A stretch of DNA of 64,000 nucleotides from Pantoea anthophila (GTDB taxonomy: Bacteria > Pseudomonadota > Gammaproteobacteria > Enterobacterales > Enterobacteriaceae). The stretch spans positions 248,001-312,000 of the forward strand of contig NZ_VHIZ01000050.1 in NCBI RefSeq assembly GCF_006494375.1, in the 5' to 3' direction. A model generated the notes under the pieces. It was given only the letters and a program-made list of their open reading frames with translations. It had not been told where the DNA came from and made no database searches. Both the position numbers and the translations under genes were made by a program. This document shows positions 1-10,829 of this stretch, piece by piece; position 1 is the first letter of the stretch, and each line of letters opens with the position of its first letter.

Positions 1-181
1 GTGCGGTCAGCGCATTCAGCATGTGCTTTACATCATCGCTGTCGAGTAAATTGGTGAGTCGGGTGGTGCCTTTTGCCAGTGCAGCCAGCAGCAGTGCACG
101 ATTGGAAACGCTCTTGGAGCCAGGCAGATTTACCGTGCCGTCGACGCGCGCAATCGGTTGAAGAGTCAGGGAGTCCTGCAT
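1..181 (-). CDS. aroA: 3-phosphoshikimate 1-carboxyvinyltransferase (EPSP synthase), N-terminal fragment
   Basis: Only the first 60 codons lie in the window; the rest runs off the left edge. The ATG is at 179-181. The N-terminus carries the family's phosphate/PEP-binding signature [13 protein letters not shown] at about residues 19-31, followed by the conserved [10 protein letters not shown] stretch. AroA joins shikimate-3-phosphate and phosphoenolpyruvate in the sixth shikimate-pathway step, in the cytosol. It lies directly downstream of serC on the same strand, the classical enterobacterial serC-aroA operon. Identity is certain; nothing can be said about the missing part. Confidence 0.95.
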   Translation of the reverse strand, partial: MQDSLTLQPIARVDGTVNLPGSKSVSNRALLLAALAKGTTRLTNLLDSDDVKHMLNALTA

Positions 182-197
182 GTGAAACGAAATCCTC

Positions 198-232
198 AAA
201 AAATACAGAGACCTCGTCGCAGGACGAGGTCT
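198..232 (-). terminator. serC-aroA intercistronic hairpin (attenuator-like)
   Basis: A perfect 10-bp stem (arms 209-218 and 223-232, GCAG loop on the plus strand) is followed on the minus strand by four bases and then a run of six T (198-203). It lies between the serC stop and the aroA start. The E. coli serC-aroA operon is known to have a partial terminator at this position; a similar role here is inference. Confidence 0.6.
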
Positions 233-263
233 GGCATCAGCATCAGCGCTGATATCTTATCGG

Positions 264-1349
264 TTAGCCGTGACGGCGTTCAAAATCGACCATGAAATCA
301 GTCAGGGCCTTAACACCTTCCAGCGGCATCGCATTATAAATAGAGGCGCGCATACCACCTACTACACGATGTCCTTTAAGCGCATGTAATCCATTCTTAA
401 ATGACTCTTCCAGGAACAGCGCATCCAGTGAGGCATCGGCCAGCTGGAAAGGAATGTTCATCCGCGAGCGGTTTTCTGTCGCCACATCATTGCGATAGAA
501 GTCGCTGCCATCAATCACACCGTAAAGCAGGTCAGATTTTGCCTGATTGATGCGATCAATTTCAGCTACACCGCCTTTCTCTTTCAGCCATTTAAACACC
601 AGACCCGAAAGGTACCAGGCAAAAGTCGGTGGCGTGTTAAACATGGAGTCGTTATCGGCCAGAACTTTGTAATCGAGGATAGAGGGAACAGAGCTGTGTG
701 CCTGACCCAGCAGATCTTCGCGTACGATGACCAGCGTCAAACCAGCCGGGCCCACATTCTTCTGCGCGCCGGCATAGATCACACCGTAACGGCTGACATC
801 AATCGGACGTGAAAGAATGGTAGAGGAGAAGTCAGCGACAACGGTTTTGCTGCCAAAATCTGGCTGTTCATCAATAGCGATGCCGTCGATGGTCTCATTC
901 GGACAGTAGTGCAGGTAAGCGGACGCTTCGCTGACGGCCCATTCGCGCATCGGCAGAATGGCACGTTTACCGTCACGGGTTGTTTTGACATCCAGCGTGC
1001 GCGGGGAGCAATACTTTTCCGCCTCTTTAATGGCACTGTGCGCCCAGTAACCGCCATCAACATAGTCGGCCGTTGTCGCGGACCCCAGCAGATTGCCCGG
1101 CACGGCAGCGAACTGCGCACGTGCGCCCCCATGACAGAATAAAACTTTGTAACCGGCCGGGATTTTTAGCAGATCACGGAAGTCCTGTTCGGCTTCCTCA
1201 GCCACCTGAATAAACTCTTTACTGCGGTGACTGATCTCCATTACAGAGGTACCCAGACCGCGCCAGTTCGTCAGTTCCTGTTCTGCACGACGGAGCACTT
1301 CTACCGGTAGCATCGCCGGGCCAGAGCTAAAATTATAAACCTGCGTCAT
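264..1349 (-). CDS. serC: phosphoserine/phosphohydroxythreonine aminotransferase
   Basis: SerC transfers the amino group of glutamate to 3-phosphohydroxypyruvate in serine biosynthesis, and to the analogous intermediate of PLP (vitamin B6) synthesis. At 361 residues it is one shorter than the E. coli enzyme. The PLP-binding lysine sits in the conserved [14 protein letters not shown] stretch near residue 197, and the N-terminal [10 protein letters not shown] motif is intact. The ATG is preceded by a purine-rich GAGGGG ribosome site. It is first gene of the serC-aroA operon. The E. coli neighbour ycaP is absent; ycaO is divergent instead. Confidence 0.98.
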   Translation of the reverse strand: MTQVYNFSSGPAMLPVEVLRRAEQELTNWRGLGTSVMEISHRSKEFIQVAEEAEQDFRDLLKIPAGYKVLFCHGGARAQFAAVPGNLLGSATTADYVDGGYWAHSAIKEAEKYCSPRTLDVKTTRDGKRAILPMREWAVSEASAYLHYCPNETIDGIAIDEQPDFGSKTVVADFSSTILSRPIDVSRYGVIYAGAQKNVGPAGLTLVIVREDLLGQAHSSVPSILDYKVLADNDSMFNTPPTFAWYLSGLVFKWLKEKGGVAEIDRINQAKSDLLYGVIDGSDFYRNDVATENRSRMNIPFQLADASLDALFLEESFKNGLHALKGHRVVGGMRASIYNAMPLEGVKALTDFMVDFERRHG

Positions 1350-1663
1350 TTCCCCTCACCACTGTCATATCGAACGGTTATGAATAATCATCCGGTTTTA
1401 TCACTGCATTCTGATAGCTGCAATCATAAATCAGGAGGCGGTCACATTTTCTGACTCTGCCGCGCCGGATGTTATGTTACCAATGCAAACCTGCACGAAA
1501 TTTTGTGAGGCGTCGTTCAGCACGATAAAAGTGCGTCTGGCCGGTAAAGCGAAGTAATGGAAAACTACAGCGGTAAATTTATCCCGCCCTGATAGCGGTC
1601 TTCAGGCAAAATCCGTATCATGGCGCGCTTTACGCACCCTATGACAACTGAGAGAGCGGCACT
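1350..1663. other. divergent serC-ycaO intergenic region, no gene seen
   Basis: The 314-bp gap between two divergent genes holds no credible reading frame. In E. coli ycaP lies here, and I see no remnant of it. Apart from the candidate serC promoter, no clear operator was recognised. The ycaO start is preceded by a modest GAGAG ribosome site. Confidence 0.5.
1395..1423 (-). promoter_or_regulatory. candidate serC promoter
   Basis: Read on the minus strand, TTGCAG (1418-1423) and TAAAAC (1395-1400) are separated by exactly 17 bp, about 45 bp upstream of the serC start. This is a reasonable sigma-70 match but found only by eye. Confidence 0.35.
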
Positions 1664-3427
1664 ATGACGCAAACATTTATCCCGGGCAAAGATGCCGCAC
1701 TGGAAGACTCCATTGCGCGTTTCCAGAATAAGCTGCAGGATCTTGGCTTTAATATTGAAGAAGCTTCCTGGCTGAATCCTGTTCCCCATGTCTGGTCTGT
1801 GCATATTCGCGACCGCGATTGCCCGCTCTGTTTTACCAACGGCAAAGGCGCCAGTAAAAAAGCGGCGCTGGCCTCCGCGCTGGGCGAATATTTTGAGCGT
1901 CTCTCAACGAACTATTTCTTTGCTGACTTCTGGCTTGGAAAAAAGATCGCGAACGGCGATTTTGTTCACTATCCCAATGAAAAATGGTTTGCTGCCCCTG
2001 AGGATGAATCCTTACCTGAGGGGATTCTGGACCCGCGTCTGCGCGCCTTTTACGATCCAGACCAGGCGCTGACGGCGTCCGGATTAATCGATCTGCAGTC
2101 CGGTAATGCTGAACGGGGCATCTGTGCCCTGCCGTTTACCCGCCAGTCCGACCAGCAAACCGTTTATATCCCGATGAATATCATTGGTAACCTCTATGTC
2201 TCTAACGGCATGTCGGCGGGTAACACGGCCAATGAAGCGCGTGTTCAGGGGCTCTCTGAGGTGTTTGAGCGCTACATCAAAAACCGCATTATTGCTGAAG
2301 CTATCAGCCTGCCGGCGATCCCGGATGAGGTGATGCAGCGCTACCCTGACGTGATCGAAGCGATTGCCCGTCTTGAAGCGGAAGGTTTCCCGATTTTCGC
2401 CTACGACGCCTCACTGGGCGGTAAATATCCGGTGATCTGCGTGGTGCTGTTTAACCCGGCCAACGGCACCTGTTTTGCTTCCTTTGGGGCGCATCCCGAT
2501 TTTGGCGTTGCGCTGGAGCGTACCGTCACCGAGCTGCTGCAGGGCCGGAGCCTGAAAGATCTGGATGTGTTTACCCCACCGACGTTCGACGATGAAGAAG
2601 TCGCCGAGCACGCCAACCTTGAAACCCATTTCATTGATTCAAGCGGCCTGATCTCCTGGGATCTGTTTAAAGAGACGGCGGATTATCCCTTTGTGGACTG
2701 GTCCTTCGCAGGCAGTACTGAAGAGGAGTTTGCCACACTGATGGCGATCTTTGCTTCAGAAGATCAGGAAGTCTATATCGCTGACTATGAGCATCTGGGT
2801 GTCTACGCCTGTCGCATCATCGTGCCTGGCATGTCTGATATCTATCCGGCAGAAGACCTCTTCCTGGCAAATAACAGCATGGGAGCGGGCATACGTGAAA
2901 CCCTGCTGGCACTGCCTGATAGCAACTGGAATCCGGAAGAGTATCTCGATTTAATCGGGCAACTGGATGACGAAGGTTTCGATGACTTTACCCGCGTCCG
3001 CGAGCTGCTGGGTCTGGCCACCGGTAAAGATAACGGCTGGTCGACGCTGCGTATCGGTGAATTAAAGGCGATGCTGGCTCTGGCAGGTGGCGATCTGGAG
3101 CAGGCCCTGATCTGGACGGAGTGGACAATGGAATTTAACAGCTCTGTCTTTACGCCAGAGCGGGCAAATTACTACCGCTGCCTGCAGACCCTGCTGCTAT
3201 TAGCGATGGAAGATGAGCGTGACCCGCTGCAATACCATCATGCCTTCACGCGGATGTATGGTGAAAGCGCAGTGGAAGCCGCCTCGGCCGCCATCAGTGG
3301 TGAACAGCCGTTTAACGGACTTCAGGCGGTTGATGATGATCTGCTGGCATTCCCGGCTCATCAGTCTCTGCTTGCGGCTTACGAAAAACTGCAAACGGCC
3401 AAACGCCACTACTGGAAAAACGCGTAA
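1664..3427 (+). CDS. ycaO: YcaO family protein (RimO-associated, cyclodehydratase fold)
   Basis: This is the E. coli-type YcaO (587 residues here, 586 there). YcaO enzymes activate amide backbones with ATP in azoline and thioamide formation. The stand-alone enterobacterial form is described as an accessory factor of beta-methylthiolation of ribosomal protein S12 by RimO, with the reaction unresolved. The ATP-grasp-like core occupies about residues 40-390, including GNTANEARVQGLSEVFER near 192-209, which carries the ATP/Mg glutamates. A helical, TPR-like tail follows. The gene precedes focA as in E. coli. The usual rimO locus near gsi is not present in this window. The stop is followed by an intrinsic terminator. 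Confidence 0.95.
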   Translation: MTQTFIPGKDAALEDSIARFQNKLQDLGFNIEEASWLNPVPHVWSVHIRDRDCPLCFTNGKGASKKAALASALGEYFERLSTNYFFADFWLGKKIANGDFVHYPNEKWFAAPEDESLPEGILDPRLRAFYDPDQALTASGLIDLQSGNAERGICALPFTRQSDQQTVYIPMNIIGNLYVSNGMSAGNTANEARVQGLSEVFERYIKNRIIAEAISLPAIPDEVMQRYPDVIEAIARLEAEGFPIFAYDASLGGKYPVICVVLFNPANGTCFASFGAHPDFGVALERTVTELLQGRSLKDLDVFTPPTFDDEEVAEHANLETHFIDSSGLISWDLFKETADYPFVDWSFAGSTEEEFATLMAIFASEDQEVYIADYEHLGVYACRIIVPGMSDIYPAEDLFLANNSMGAGIRETLLALPDSNWNPEEYLDLIGQLDDEGFDDFTRVRELLGLATGKDNGWSTLRIGELKAMLALAGGDLEQALIWTEWTMEFNSSVFTPERANYYRCLQTLLLLAMEDERDPLQYHHAFTRMYGESAVEAASAAISGEQPFNGLQAVDDDLLAFPAHQSLLAAYEKLQTAKRHYWKNA

Positions 3428-3461
3428 TTCCTGACGCGTCAGCGGGTCGATAGTCGATCCG

Positions 3462-3502
3462 GCATGGCACTGCATTTACCGGGTGCCATGCTATTTTCTT
3501 TT
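3462..3502 (+). terminator. ycaO rho-independent terminator
   Basis: A perfect 9-bp stem GCATGGCAC (3462-3470) / GTGCCATGC (3483-3491) with a 12-base loop is followed by TATTTTCTTTT. It lies 35 bp after the ycaO stop, so focA must have its own promoter. Confidence 0.75.
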
Positions 3503-3727
3503 CATGAAACATTAGCTGCATTAAATCCCTTTCCCGCAACATCCCATTGTTTTATTTAACATACGGATGACCAATAAGTTACAAACGCCATTCCGGACAG
3601 GCAATCACAGACCTGACATTAAAATAATCCTGCATATTTTAAAAAATATTTAATGCAATAAATTCAATATATTACAAAAAAAATCATTCAGTTTTCCTGT
3701 GACAAAATGGTTACCGTTCTGGCAAAC

Positions 3728-3741
3728 ATGATCCACATCAA
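3728..3741 (+). promoter_or_regulatory. FNR-type box upstream of focA-pflB
   Basis: The sequence ATGAT-N4-ATCAA differs from the FNR consensus TTGAT-N4-ATCAA at one position. It lies in the AT-rich 3503-3799 region upstream of the focA GTG start at 3800. The E. coli focA-pflB operon is strongly induced by FNR and ArcA under anoxia, so this site fits. The rest of the 372-bp gap (3428-3799) holds the ycaO terminator and AT-rich DNA with no gene. Confidence 0.65.
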
Positions 3742-3799
3742 TTACTTGCTACTACTCCTTTGTTACTATTTTTTCAGACAACTTCTGGAGTAAGTTAGT

Positions 3800-4660
3800 G
3801 TGAAAACTGACAACCCTTTTAATCTATTACTTCCGGCCGCAATGGCAAAAGTTGCTGAAGATGCCGGAATTTATAAAGCCACCAAACACCCCTTTACCAC
3901 TTTCTTTCTGGCGTTAACCGCTGGCGTATTTATCTCAATCGCATTCGTTTTTTATATCACAGCCACCACCGGCAGCGGCACCATGCCCTATGGCATAGCC
4001 AAACTGATTGGGGGTATCTGCTTCTCACTCGGCCTGATGCTGGTCGTCGTGTGTGGTGCCGATCTCTTCACATCGACGGTCCTCATCGTTGTGGCCAAAG
4101 CCAGTGGACGTATCAGCTGGGGTCAGCTGGCACGTAACTGGATCAACGTTTATGTCGGTAACCTGGGCGGTGCCCTCTTCTTTGTCGCCCTGATGTGGTT
4201 TGCCGGACAACATATGGTTGCTAACGGTGCCTGGGGATTAAATGTGCTGCAGACCGCCGATCACAAAATGCACCACACCTTTATTGAAGCGGTCTGCCTG
4301 GGCACATTGGCTAATCTGCTGGTCTGCCTCGCGGTCTGGATGAGTTATTCCGGCCGTAGCCTGACCGATAAACTGGTGGTGATGATTCTGCCCGTTTCGA
4401 TGTTTGTAGCCAGTGGTTTCGAACACAGTATCGCTAACATGTTTCTGATCCCCTATGCCATTACTATCCGCGACTTTGCGACACCTGAGTTCTGGCAGGC
4501 GGCAGGGGCGACAGCAGCACAGTTTCCCTCACTGACCGTCACTCACTTTATTCTCGACAACCTGATCCCCGTAACCCTGGGTAACATTATTGGCGGCGGC
4601 GTTCTGGTGGGTCTGACTTACTGGGTGATCTATCTCCGTAAAGGTGACCCGGTACACTAA
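3800..4660 (+). CDS. focA: formate channel FocA
   Basis: FocA is the pentameric inner-membrane formate/nitrite-family channel that exports and re-imports formate made by pyruvate formate-lyase. At 286 residues with six hydrophobic segments it is family length. Hallmarks include the ITATTGSGTMPYG region (about 51-63), the VVCGADLFTSTVLIV loop (about 81-95) and the gating histidine in FEHSIANM (about 206-213). Translation begins at GTG, as in E. coli, preceded by CTGGAG. It is the first gene of focA-pflB, with 72 bp to pflB, and an FNR-type box lies about 60-70 bp upstream. Confidence 0.97.
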   Translation: MKTDNPFNLLLPAAMAKVAEDAGIYKATKHPFTTFFLALTAGVFISIAFVFYITATTGSGTMPYGIAKLIGGICFSLGLMLVVVCGADLFTSTVLIVVAKASGRISWGQLARNWINVYVGNLGGALFFVALMWFAGQHMVANGAWGLNVLQTADHKMHHTFIEAVCLGTLANLLVCLAVWMSYSGRSLTDKLVVMILPVSMFVASGFEHSIANMFLIPYAITIRDFATPEFWQAAGATAAQFPSLTVTHFILDNLIPVTLGNIIGGGVLVGLTYWVIYLRKGDPVH

Positions 4661-4732
4661 ACGTATTTTTGATGGCACAGCCCATCCGCTGTGCCTGACC
4701 GTAACAGTCTCTTCATCTAAGGCAGGTATAGT

Positions 4733-7015
4733 ATGACCGAACTTAATGCAAAACTGGCCACAGCATGGGAAGGATTTGCTGAAGGCGAATGGCAGAATAG
4801 CGTCAACGTGCGCGATTTCATTCAGAAGAACTACACCCCTTATGAAGGTGATGAGTCATTCCTGGCGGGTGCAACTGAAGCCACTACCAAATTGTGGGAA
4901 AGCGTGCTGGAAGGGATCAAAATTGAGAACCGCACCCACGCGCCTGTCGACTTTGACACCGATCTTGCTTCAACTATCACCTCACACGACGCTGGCTACA
5001 TCATCAAGCCACTGGAAAAAATCGTAGGTCTGCAGACTGAGGCCCCTCTGAAGCGCGCCATTATTCCTTATGGCGGCATCAAAATGGTGGAAGGCTCATG
5101 CAAAGTTTATGGCCGTGAGCTTGATCCTTCACTGAAAAAAATCTTTACCGAATACCGTAAAACCCACAACCAGGGTGTGTTCGACGTCTATACACCCGAC
5201 ATCCTGCGCTGCCGTAAATCCGGTATTCTGACCGGTCTGCCGGACGCGTATGGTCGCGGACGTATCATCGGTGACTACCGTCGTGTCGCGCTCTACGGCA
5301 TCGATTTCCTGATGGCGGATAAATTCGCGCAGTTCACCTCACTGCAGAACGATCTGGAGAATGGCGTAAATCTCGAAGCAACGATTCGTCTGCGTGAAGA
5401 GATTTCCGATCAGCACCGTGCGCTGGCGCAGATCAAAGAGATGGCGGCAAAATATGGCCACGATATTTCTGGCCCGGCCACCAACGCTGCCGAAGCGGTA
5501 CAGTGGACCTACTACGGCTATCTGGCCGCCGTGAAATCGCAGAATGGCGCTGCGATGTCTTTTGGTCGCGTATCCACCTTCCTGGATGTCTACATTGAGC
5601 GTGACCTAAAAGCCGGTAAGCTGACAGAAGAACAGGCCCAGGAGCTGATCGATCATCTGGTGATGAAACTGCGCATGGTCCGCTTCCTGCGCACGCCTGA
5701 ATATGATGAGCTGTTCTCAGGCGACCCAATCTGGGCCACTGAATCCCTGGCCGGTATGGGTGTTGATGGCCGTACACTGGTCTCAAAAAGCACGTTCCGC
5801 TTCCTGAACACCCTCTACACCATGGGACCGTCACCCGAGCCGAACATGACCATTCTGTGGTCAGAAAAACTGCCGATTAACTTTAAGAAATTTGCCGCTA
5901 AGGTCTCTATCGACACCTCATCCCTGCAGTATGAGAACGATGACCTGATGCGTCCGGATTTCAACAATGATGACTACGCCATTGCCTGCTGCGTCAGCCC
6001 GATGATTGTCGGCAAACAAATGCAGTTCTTTGGCGCGCGAGCCAACCTGGCGAAAACACTGCTCTATGCAATCAACGGCGGTGTTGATGAAAAACTGAAA
6101 ATGCAGGTGGGCCCGAAAGGCGACAAAATCAGCGACGACGTGCTGAATTTCGACACCGTCATGGAGCGTATGGATCACTTCATGGACTGGCTGGCAAAAC
6201 AGTATGTGACCTCGCTGAACATCATTCACTACATGCATGACAAGTACAGCTACGAAGCGGCACTGATGGCCTTACACGACCGGGACGTCTATCGCACCAT
6301 GGCATGCGGTATTGCGGGACTCTCTGTAGCGGCGGATTCACTTTCCGCGATTAAATATGCCAAAGTGAAACCTATCCGTGATGAAGACGGCCTGGCAATT
6401 GACTTCGATATCGAAGGTGAATATCCGCAGTTCGGTAACAACGATCCGCGGGTGGATGACCTGGCCTGCGATCTGGTTGAACGCTTTATGAAGAAAATCC
6501 AGAAGCTGACCACCTATCGCAATGCCGTGCCGACTCAGTCTGTCCTGACCATTACGTCAAACGTGGTATATGGTAAGAAAACCGGTAACACCCCGGATGG
6601 ACGCCGCGCTGGTGCACCGTTCGGACCAGGTGCTAACCCGATGCACGGTCGCGACCAGAAAGGTGCGGTAGCGTCACTAACCTCCGTTGCGAAACTGCCG
6701 TTTGCCTATGCGAAAGATGGTATCTCGTACACCTTCTCCATCGTGCCGAACGCGCTGGGTAAAGATGATAACGTGCGGAAAACCAACCTTGCCGGTCTGA
6801 TGGATGGTTACTTCCATCATGAAGCCAGCATCGAAGGCGGTCAGCATCTTAACGTCAACGTGATGAACCGTGAAATGCTGCTGGACGCGATGGAGCATCC
6901 TGAGAAGTATCCACAGCTGACCATCCGCGTTTCCGGTTATGCTGTTCGCTTTAACTCGCTGACTAAAGAGCAGCAGCAGGATGTGATTACCCGTACCTTT
7001 ACTCAGTCACTGTAA
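4733..7015 (+). CDS. pflB: formate acetyltransferase (pyruvate formate-lyase)
   Basis: PflB converts pyruvate and CoA to acetyl-CoA and formate during anaerobic growth, using a glycyl radical. At 760 residues it has exactly the E. coli length. The adjacent catalytic cysteines are in AIACCVSPM (about 418-419), and the radical glycine is in the C-terminal [10 protein letters not shown] motif (about residue 734). FocA exports its product and PflA, encoded downstream, installs the radical. A strong intrinsic terminator follows the stop, so pflA is probably transcribed separately or by readthrough. Confidence 0.99.
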   Translation: MTELNAKLATAWEGFAEGEWQNSVNVRDFIQKNYTPYEGDESFLAGATEATTKLWESVLEGIKIENRTHAPVDFDTDLASTITSHDAGYIIKPLEKIVGLQTEAPLKRAIIPYGGIKMVEGSCKVYGRELDPSLKKIFTEYRKTHNQGVFDVYTPDILRCRKSGILTGLPDAYGRGRIIGDYRRVALYGIDFLMADKFAQFTSLQNDLENGVNLEATIRLREEISDQHRALAQIKEMAAKYGHDISGPATNAAEAVQWTYYGYLAAVKSQNGAAMSFGRVSTFLDVYIERDLKAGKLTEEQAQELIDHLVMKLRMVRFLRTPEYDELFSGDPIWATESLAGMGVDGRTLVSKSTFRFLNTLYTMGPSPEPNMTILWSEKLPINFKKFAAKVSIDTSSLQYENDDLMRPDFNNDDYAIACCVSPMIVGKQMQFFGARANLAKTLLYAINGGVDEKLKMQVGPKGDKISDDVLNFDTVMERMDHFMDWLAKQYVTSLNIIHYMHDKYSYEAALMALHDRDVYRTMACGIAGLSVAADSLSAIKYAKVKPIRDEDGLAIDFDIEGEYPQFGNNDPRVDDLACDLVERFMKKIQKLTTYRNAVPTQSVLTITSNVVYGKKTGNTPDGRRAGAPFGPGANPMHGRDQKGAVASLTSVAKLPFAYAKDGISYTFSIVPNALGKDDNVRKTNLAGLMDGYFHHEASIEGGQHLNVNVMNREMLLDAMEHPEKYPQLTIRVSGYAVRFNSLTKEQQQDVITRTFTQSL

Positions 7016-7033
7016 TCACCGCCCTACCCGCTT

Positions 7034-7063
7034 AAAAAGGCTCCTCGCGGAGCCTTTTATTTA
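7034..7063 (+). terminator. pflB rho-independent terminator
   Basis: A perfect 10-bp stem AAAAGGCTCC (7035-7044) / GGAGCCTTTT (7049-7058) with a TCGC tetraloop ends in a T-rich stretch, 20 bp after the pflB stop. Confidence 0.9.
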
Positions 7064-7179
7064 AAAGTCTGTTCTGGTGGTCGTCTCTGTGAAGGTGTCC
7101 ACCAGAATCGATTTCCTGCCCTGAGCGCAACAGAGATTGCGCCGTCTGTTACGGCAGACTCACTGGAGAAAACATCGCA

Positions 7180-7920
7180 ATGTCAGTTAACGGTCGTATC
7201 CACTCATTTGAATCCTGCGGCACCGTCGATGGTCCCGGCATCCGCTTCATTACCTTCTTCCAGGGCTGCCTGATGCGCTGCCTTTACTGTCACAACCGAG
7301 ATACCTGGGATACTCATGGTGGCAAAGAGATCAGCGTCGAAGCCCTGATGGCGGATGTGCTCTCCTATCGCCATTTCATGAACGCCTCTGGCGGTGGCGT
7401 CACCGCATCCGGAGGCGAAGCCATTCTTCAGGCTGAGTTTGTGCGCGACTGGTTTCGTGCCTGCAAGGCGGAAGGCATTCATACCTGTCTCGACACCAAC
7501 GGTTTTGTCCGCCGTTATGACCCGGTGATCGATGAACTGCTCGACGTGACCGATCTGGTGATGCTCGACCTCAAGCAGATGAATGACGATATCCATCAGA
7601 TTCTGGTGGGCGTGTCGAATCATCGCACGCTGGACTTTGCCCGCTACCTGCAGAAAAAAGGCAAACGCACCTGGATTCGTTTTGTCGTGGTGCCAGGCTA
7701 TTCCGACGATGATGATACTGCGCACCGGCTGGGTGAATTCACTCGCGACATGGAGAATGTTGAGAAGATTGAACTGCTGCCTTACCACGAACTGGGTAAG
7801 CACAAATGGATTGCGATGGGAGAAGAGTACAAGCTGGATGGCGTGAAGCCGCCGAAGAAAGAGACAATGGAGCGGGTAAAAAATATTCTTGCCAGCTACG
7901 GACACGAAGTCATGTACTGA
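7180..7920 (+). CDS. pflA: pyruvate formate-lyase 1-activating enzyme (radical SAM)
   Basis: PflA is the radical-SAM enzyme that abstracts hydrogen from the PflB glycine, creating the glycyl radical under anoxia. The [4Fe-4S] cluster motif CX3CX2C is visible as C30, C34 and C37 in [13 protein letters not shown]. The [11 protein letters not shown] stretch (about 68-78) is the SAM-binding GGE-type motif. Its 246 residues match the E. coli enzyme. The ATG follows CTGGAG. It lies 164 bp downstream of pflB beyond that gene's terminator. Confidence 0.98.
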   Translation: MSVNGRIHSFESCGTVDGPGIRFITFFQGCLMRCLYCHNRDTWDTHGGKEISVEALMADVLSYRHFMNASGGGVTASGGEAILQAEFVRDWFRACKAEGIHTCLDTNGFVRRYDPVIDELLDVTDLVMLDLKQMNDDIHQILVGVSNHRTLDFARYLQKKGKRTWIRFVVVPGYSDDDDTAHRLGEFTRDMENVEKIELLPYHELGKHKWIAMGEEYKLDGVKPPKKETMERVKNILASYGHEVMY

Positions 7921-7933
7921 ACCATTTAATGCC

Positions 7934-7963
7934 AGAAAAGGGAGCCAGTGGCTCCCTTTTTGT
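7934..7963. terminator. bidirectional terminator between convergent pflA and ycaD
   Basis: A perfect 11-bp stem AAAAGGGAGCC (7936-7946) / GGCTCCCTTTT (7950-7960) with a 3-base loop has an A-run on one side and a T-run on the other. It can serve both pflA (plus) and ycaD (minus). Confidence 0.88.
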
Positions 7964-7973
7964 TATTCCGCGA

Positions 7974-9125
7974 TCAGGCATGCGCCACTGGCGTAGCGTG
8001 ATGATTCGCTTTACGCAGCAGCATCACCAGATAGATCAGCGCCACCGTCGCAATCATGATAAACAGTGAGCGATCAGAGTAATTCTGCATCAGAACGGAG
8101 GTCATCGCCGGTCCCGCCAGACTGCCGACGGTATAACTCAGTAGCAGCGCCTGATTCATGGCAACCAGCTCATGGTGTGACACCGTCTCACAGGCCCAGG
8201 ACATCGCCACCGGATAGAGTGTAAAGCCGGCGAGGCCGAGCACAAACAGCGACGGTGCCATTGCGGCATTGGCCAGCATCGCCATCGCCCCCAGGATAAC
8301 CACAAAGACCTGCACCCGCAGCACCAGCATGCGACCAAAGCGGTCAGCCAGACGACCGATGGGCCACTGCCCCACAATCCCGGCACTGACCAGTAACGCC
8401 ATCCAGTAGCCCACATGAGCATCACTCATTCCCTGATGCGACAGGTAAAGCGGCATCAGACCGTAAAGTGACCCTAAGACGATACCGGAGATGATGCAGC
8501 CATTGATGCCAAGGCGCGAACTGCGGCGACGAAGCATAGGCCAGATGCGGGCCGGTACGGGCTCCGCCGCTTCAGCGCTGGCGGAGACGCGGGTAAAGAC
8601 CAGCGGCAGTACCGCGCAGAACACCAGCGACGTGACCCAGGGGATCACACTCAGCAACTCTGTTGAGAGTCTGCTGACCAGCAACTGACCGGCCACCGTG
8701 CCCAGGTAGTAGACGATCATATAGGCTGCCAGAAGCTGGCCGCGGTTACGCACCGTTCCGCTGCAGAGTAACGCACTCTCTACCACCACCCACATCAGCG
8801 CACAGCCCACGCCCGCAACAAAGCGCAGCGAACTCCATGCCCAGAAGCCTTCCAGAGTCGCAAGGCAAAGCGTGGCGACAGCAAAAAGTCCGGTTGCCAG
8901 GTAATAGCTGCGATTAAACCCGTAGTGTCTGATCAACCAGCCAGCCAGCAGCGTGCCTGCGAGATTACCGGTGTAATAAGAGGAGCTTACGATGCCCACC
9001 TGCCAGGTTGTCAGTAAGTCATGGGTCAGCCACAGTGGAACCAGCGTATTCAGTACGGCGATGGCTACGGTCATTAACATCAGGCCGCAAAGCAGCAAAA
9101 TCACAGGGCGTGACCAGGTTGACAT
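7974..9125 (-). CDS. ycaD: MFS family transporter YcaD
   Basis: YcaD is an inner-membrane major-facilitator carrier of unknown substrate. The 383-residue protein has about twelve hydrophobic segments. The A-motif-like loop [10 protein letters not shown] follows the sixth or seventh segment, and the conserved [12 protein letters not shown] lies in the N-half. I chose the ATG at 9123-9125 because it gives the E. coli length and N-terminus (MSxxxxPVxLLL). An upstream in-frame ATG at 9203 would add 26 unconserved residues; neither start has a good ribosome site. It is convergent with pflA. Function is not inferable beyond family. Confidence 0.9.
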   Translation of the reverse strand: MSTWSRPVILLLCGLMLMTVAIAVLNTLVPLWLTHDLLTTWQVGIVSSSYYTGNLAGTLLAGWLIRHYGFNRSYYLATGLFAVATLCLATLEGFWAWSSLRFVAGVGCALMWVVVESALLCSGTVRNRGQLLAAYMIVYYLGTVAGQLLVSRLSTELLSVIPWVTSLVFCAVLPLVFTRVSASAEAAEPVPARIWPMLRRRSSRLGINGCIISGIVLGSLYGLMPLYLSHQGMSDAHVGYWMALLVSAGIVGQWPIGRLADRFGRMLVLRVQVFVVILGAMAMLANAAMAPSLFVLGLAGFTLYPVAMSWACETVSHHELVAMNQALLLSYTVGSLAGPAMTSVLMQNYSDRSLFIMIATVALIYLVMLLRKANHHATPVAHA

Positions 9126-9400
9126 AGGGGATCGAAACCAGAACAGATAAAGGGAAATTGCGCGCAGTTTGCCACTGGCTTTTTTAAAGTCAATGGGTGC
9201 CATTTATCAGCAGCACATTTTGCTGCTCAACCATTTAATTTACTAATCTTCAGTGGGTTACAATCCGACAGGGCATCAGAACCTCAAATGCTATCTCTAT
9301 GAAAATACAGATTTTTGAGCATTACGGCCCATCTGCTGTCGATAACGTTTATTTGTGATGCATTTGACGATAATCAGGCAGGGTAGTTAAAACTGTGGGC
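9126..9400. other. ycaD-serS intergenic region, no gene seen
   Basis: About 275 bp separate the ycaD start from the serS terminator. It contains no supported reading frame. A perfect 7-bp inverted repeat AGCAGCA / TGCTGCT with a 5-base spacer (9209-9227) lies just upstream of ycaD and could form a hairpin in its leader; no regulator is recognised. Confidence 0.45.
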
Positions 9401-9428
9401 ATAAAAAAACCCGGCTGACGCCGGGTTT
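9401..9428 (-). terminator. serS rho-independent terminator
   Basis: On the minus strand an 8-bp stem AAACCCGG/CCGGGTTT is followed directly by a run of seven T, 17 bp after the serS stop. Confidence 0.88.
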
Positions 9429-9444
9429 AGTCCGTCAGGCTTGC

Positions 9445-10812
<1,368 letters not shown>

Positions 10813-10829
10813 TTACCGTAACGTCTGTT

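Noticed and set aside
7204..7905. A 233-codon minus-strand frame opposite pflA
   Set aside because: Shadow of pflA; histidine-rich with no family resemblance.
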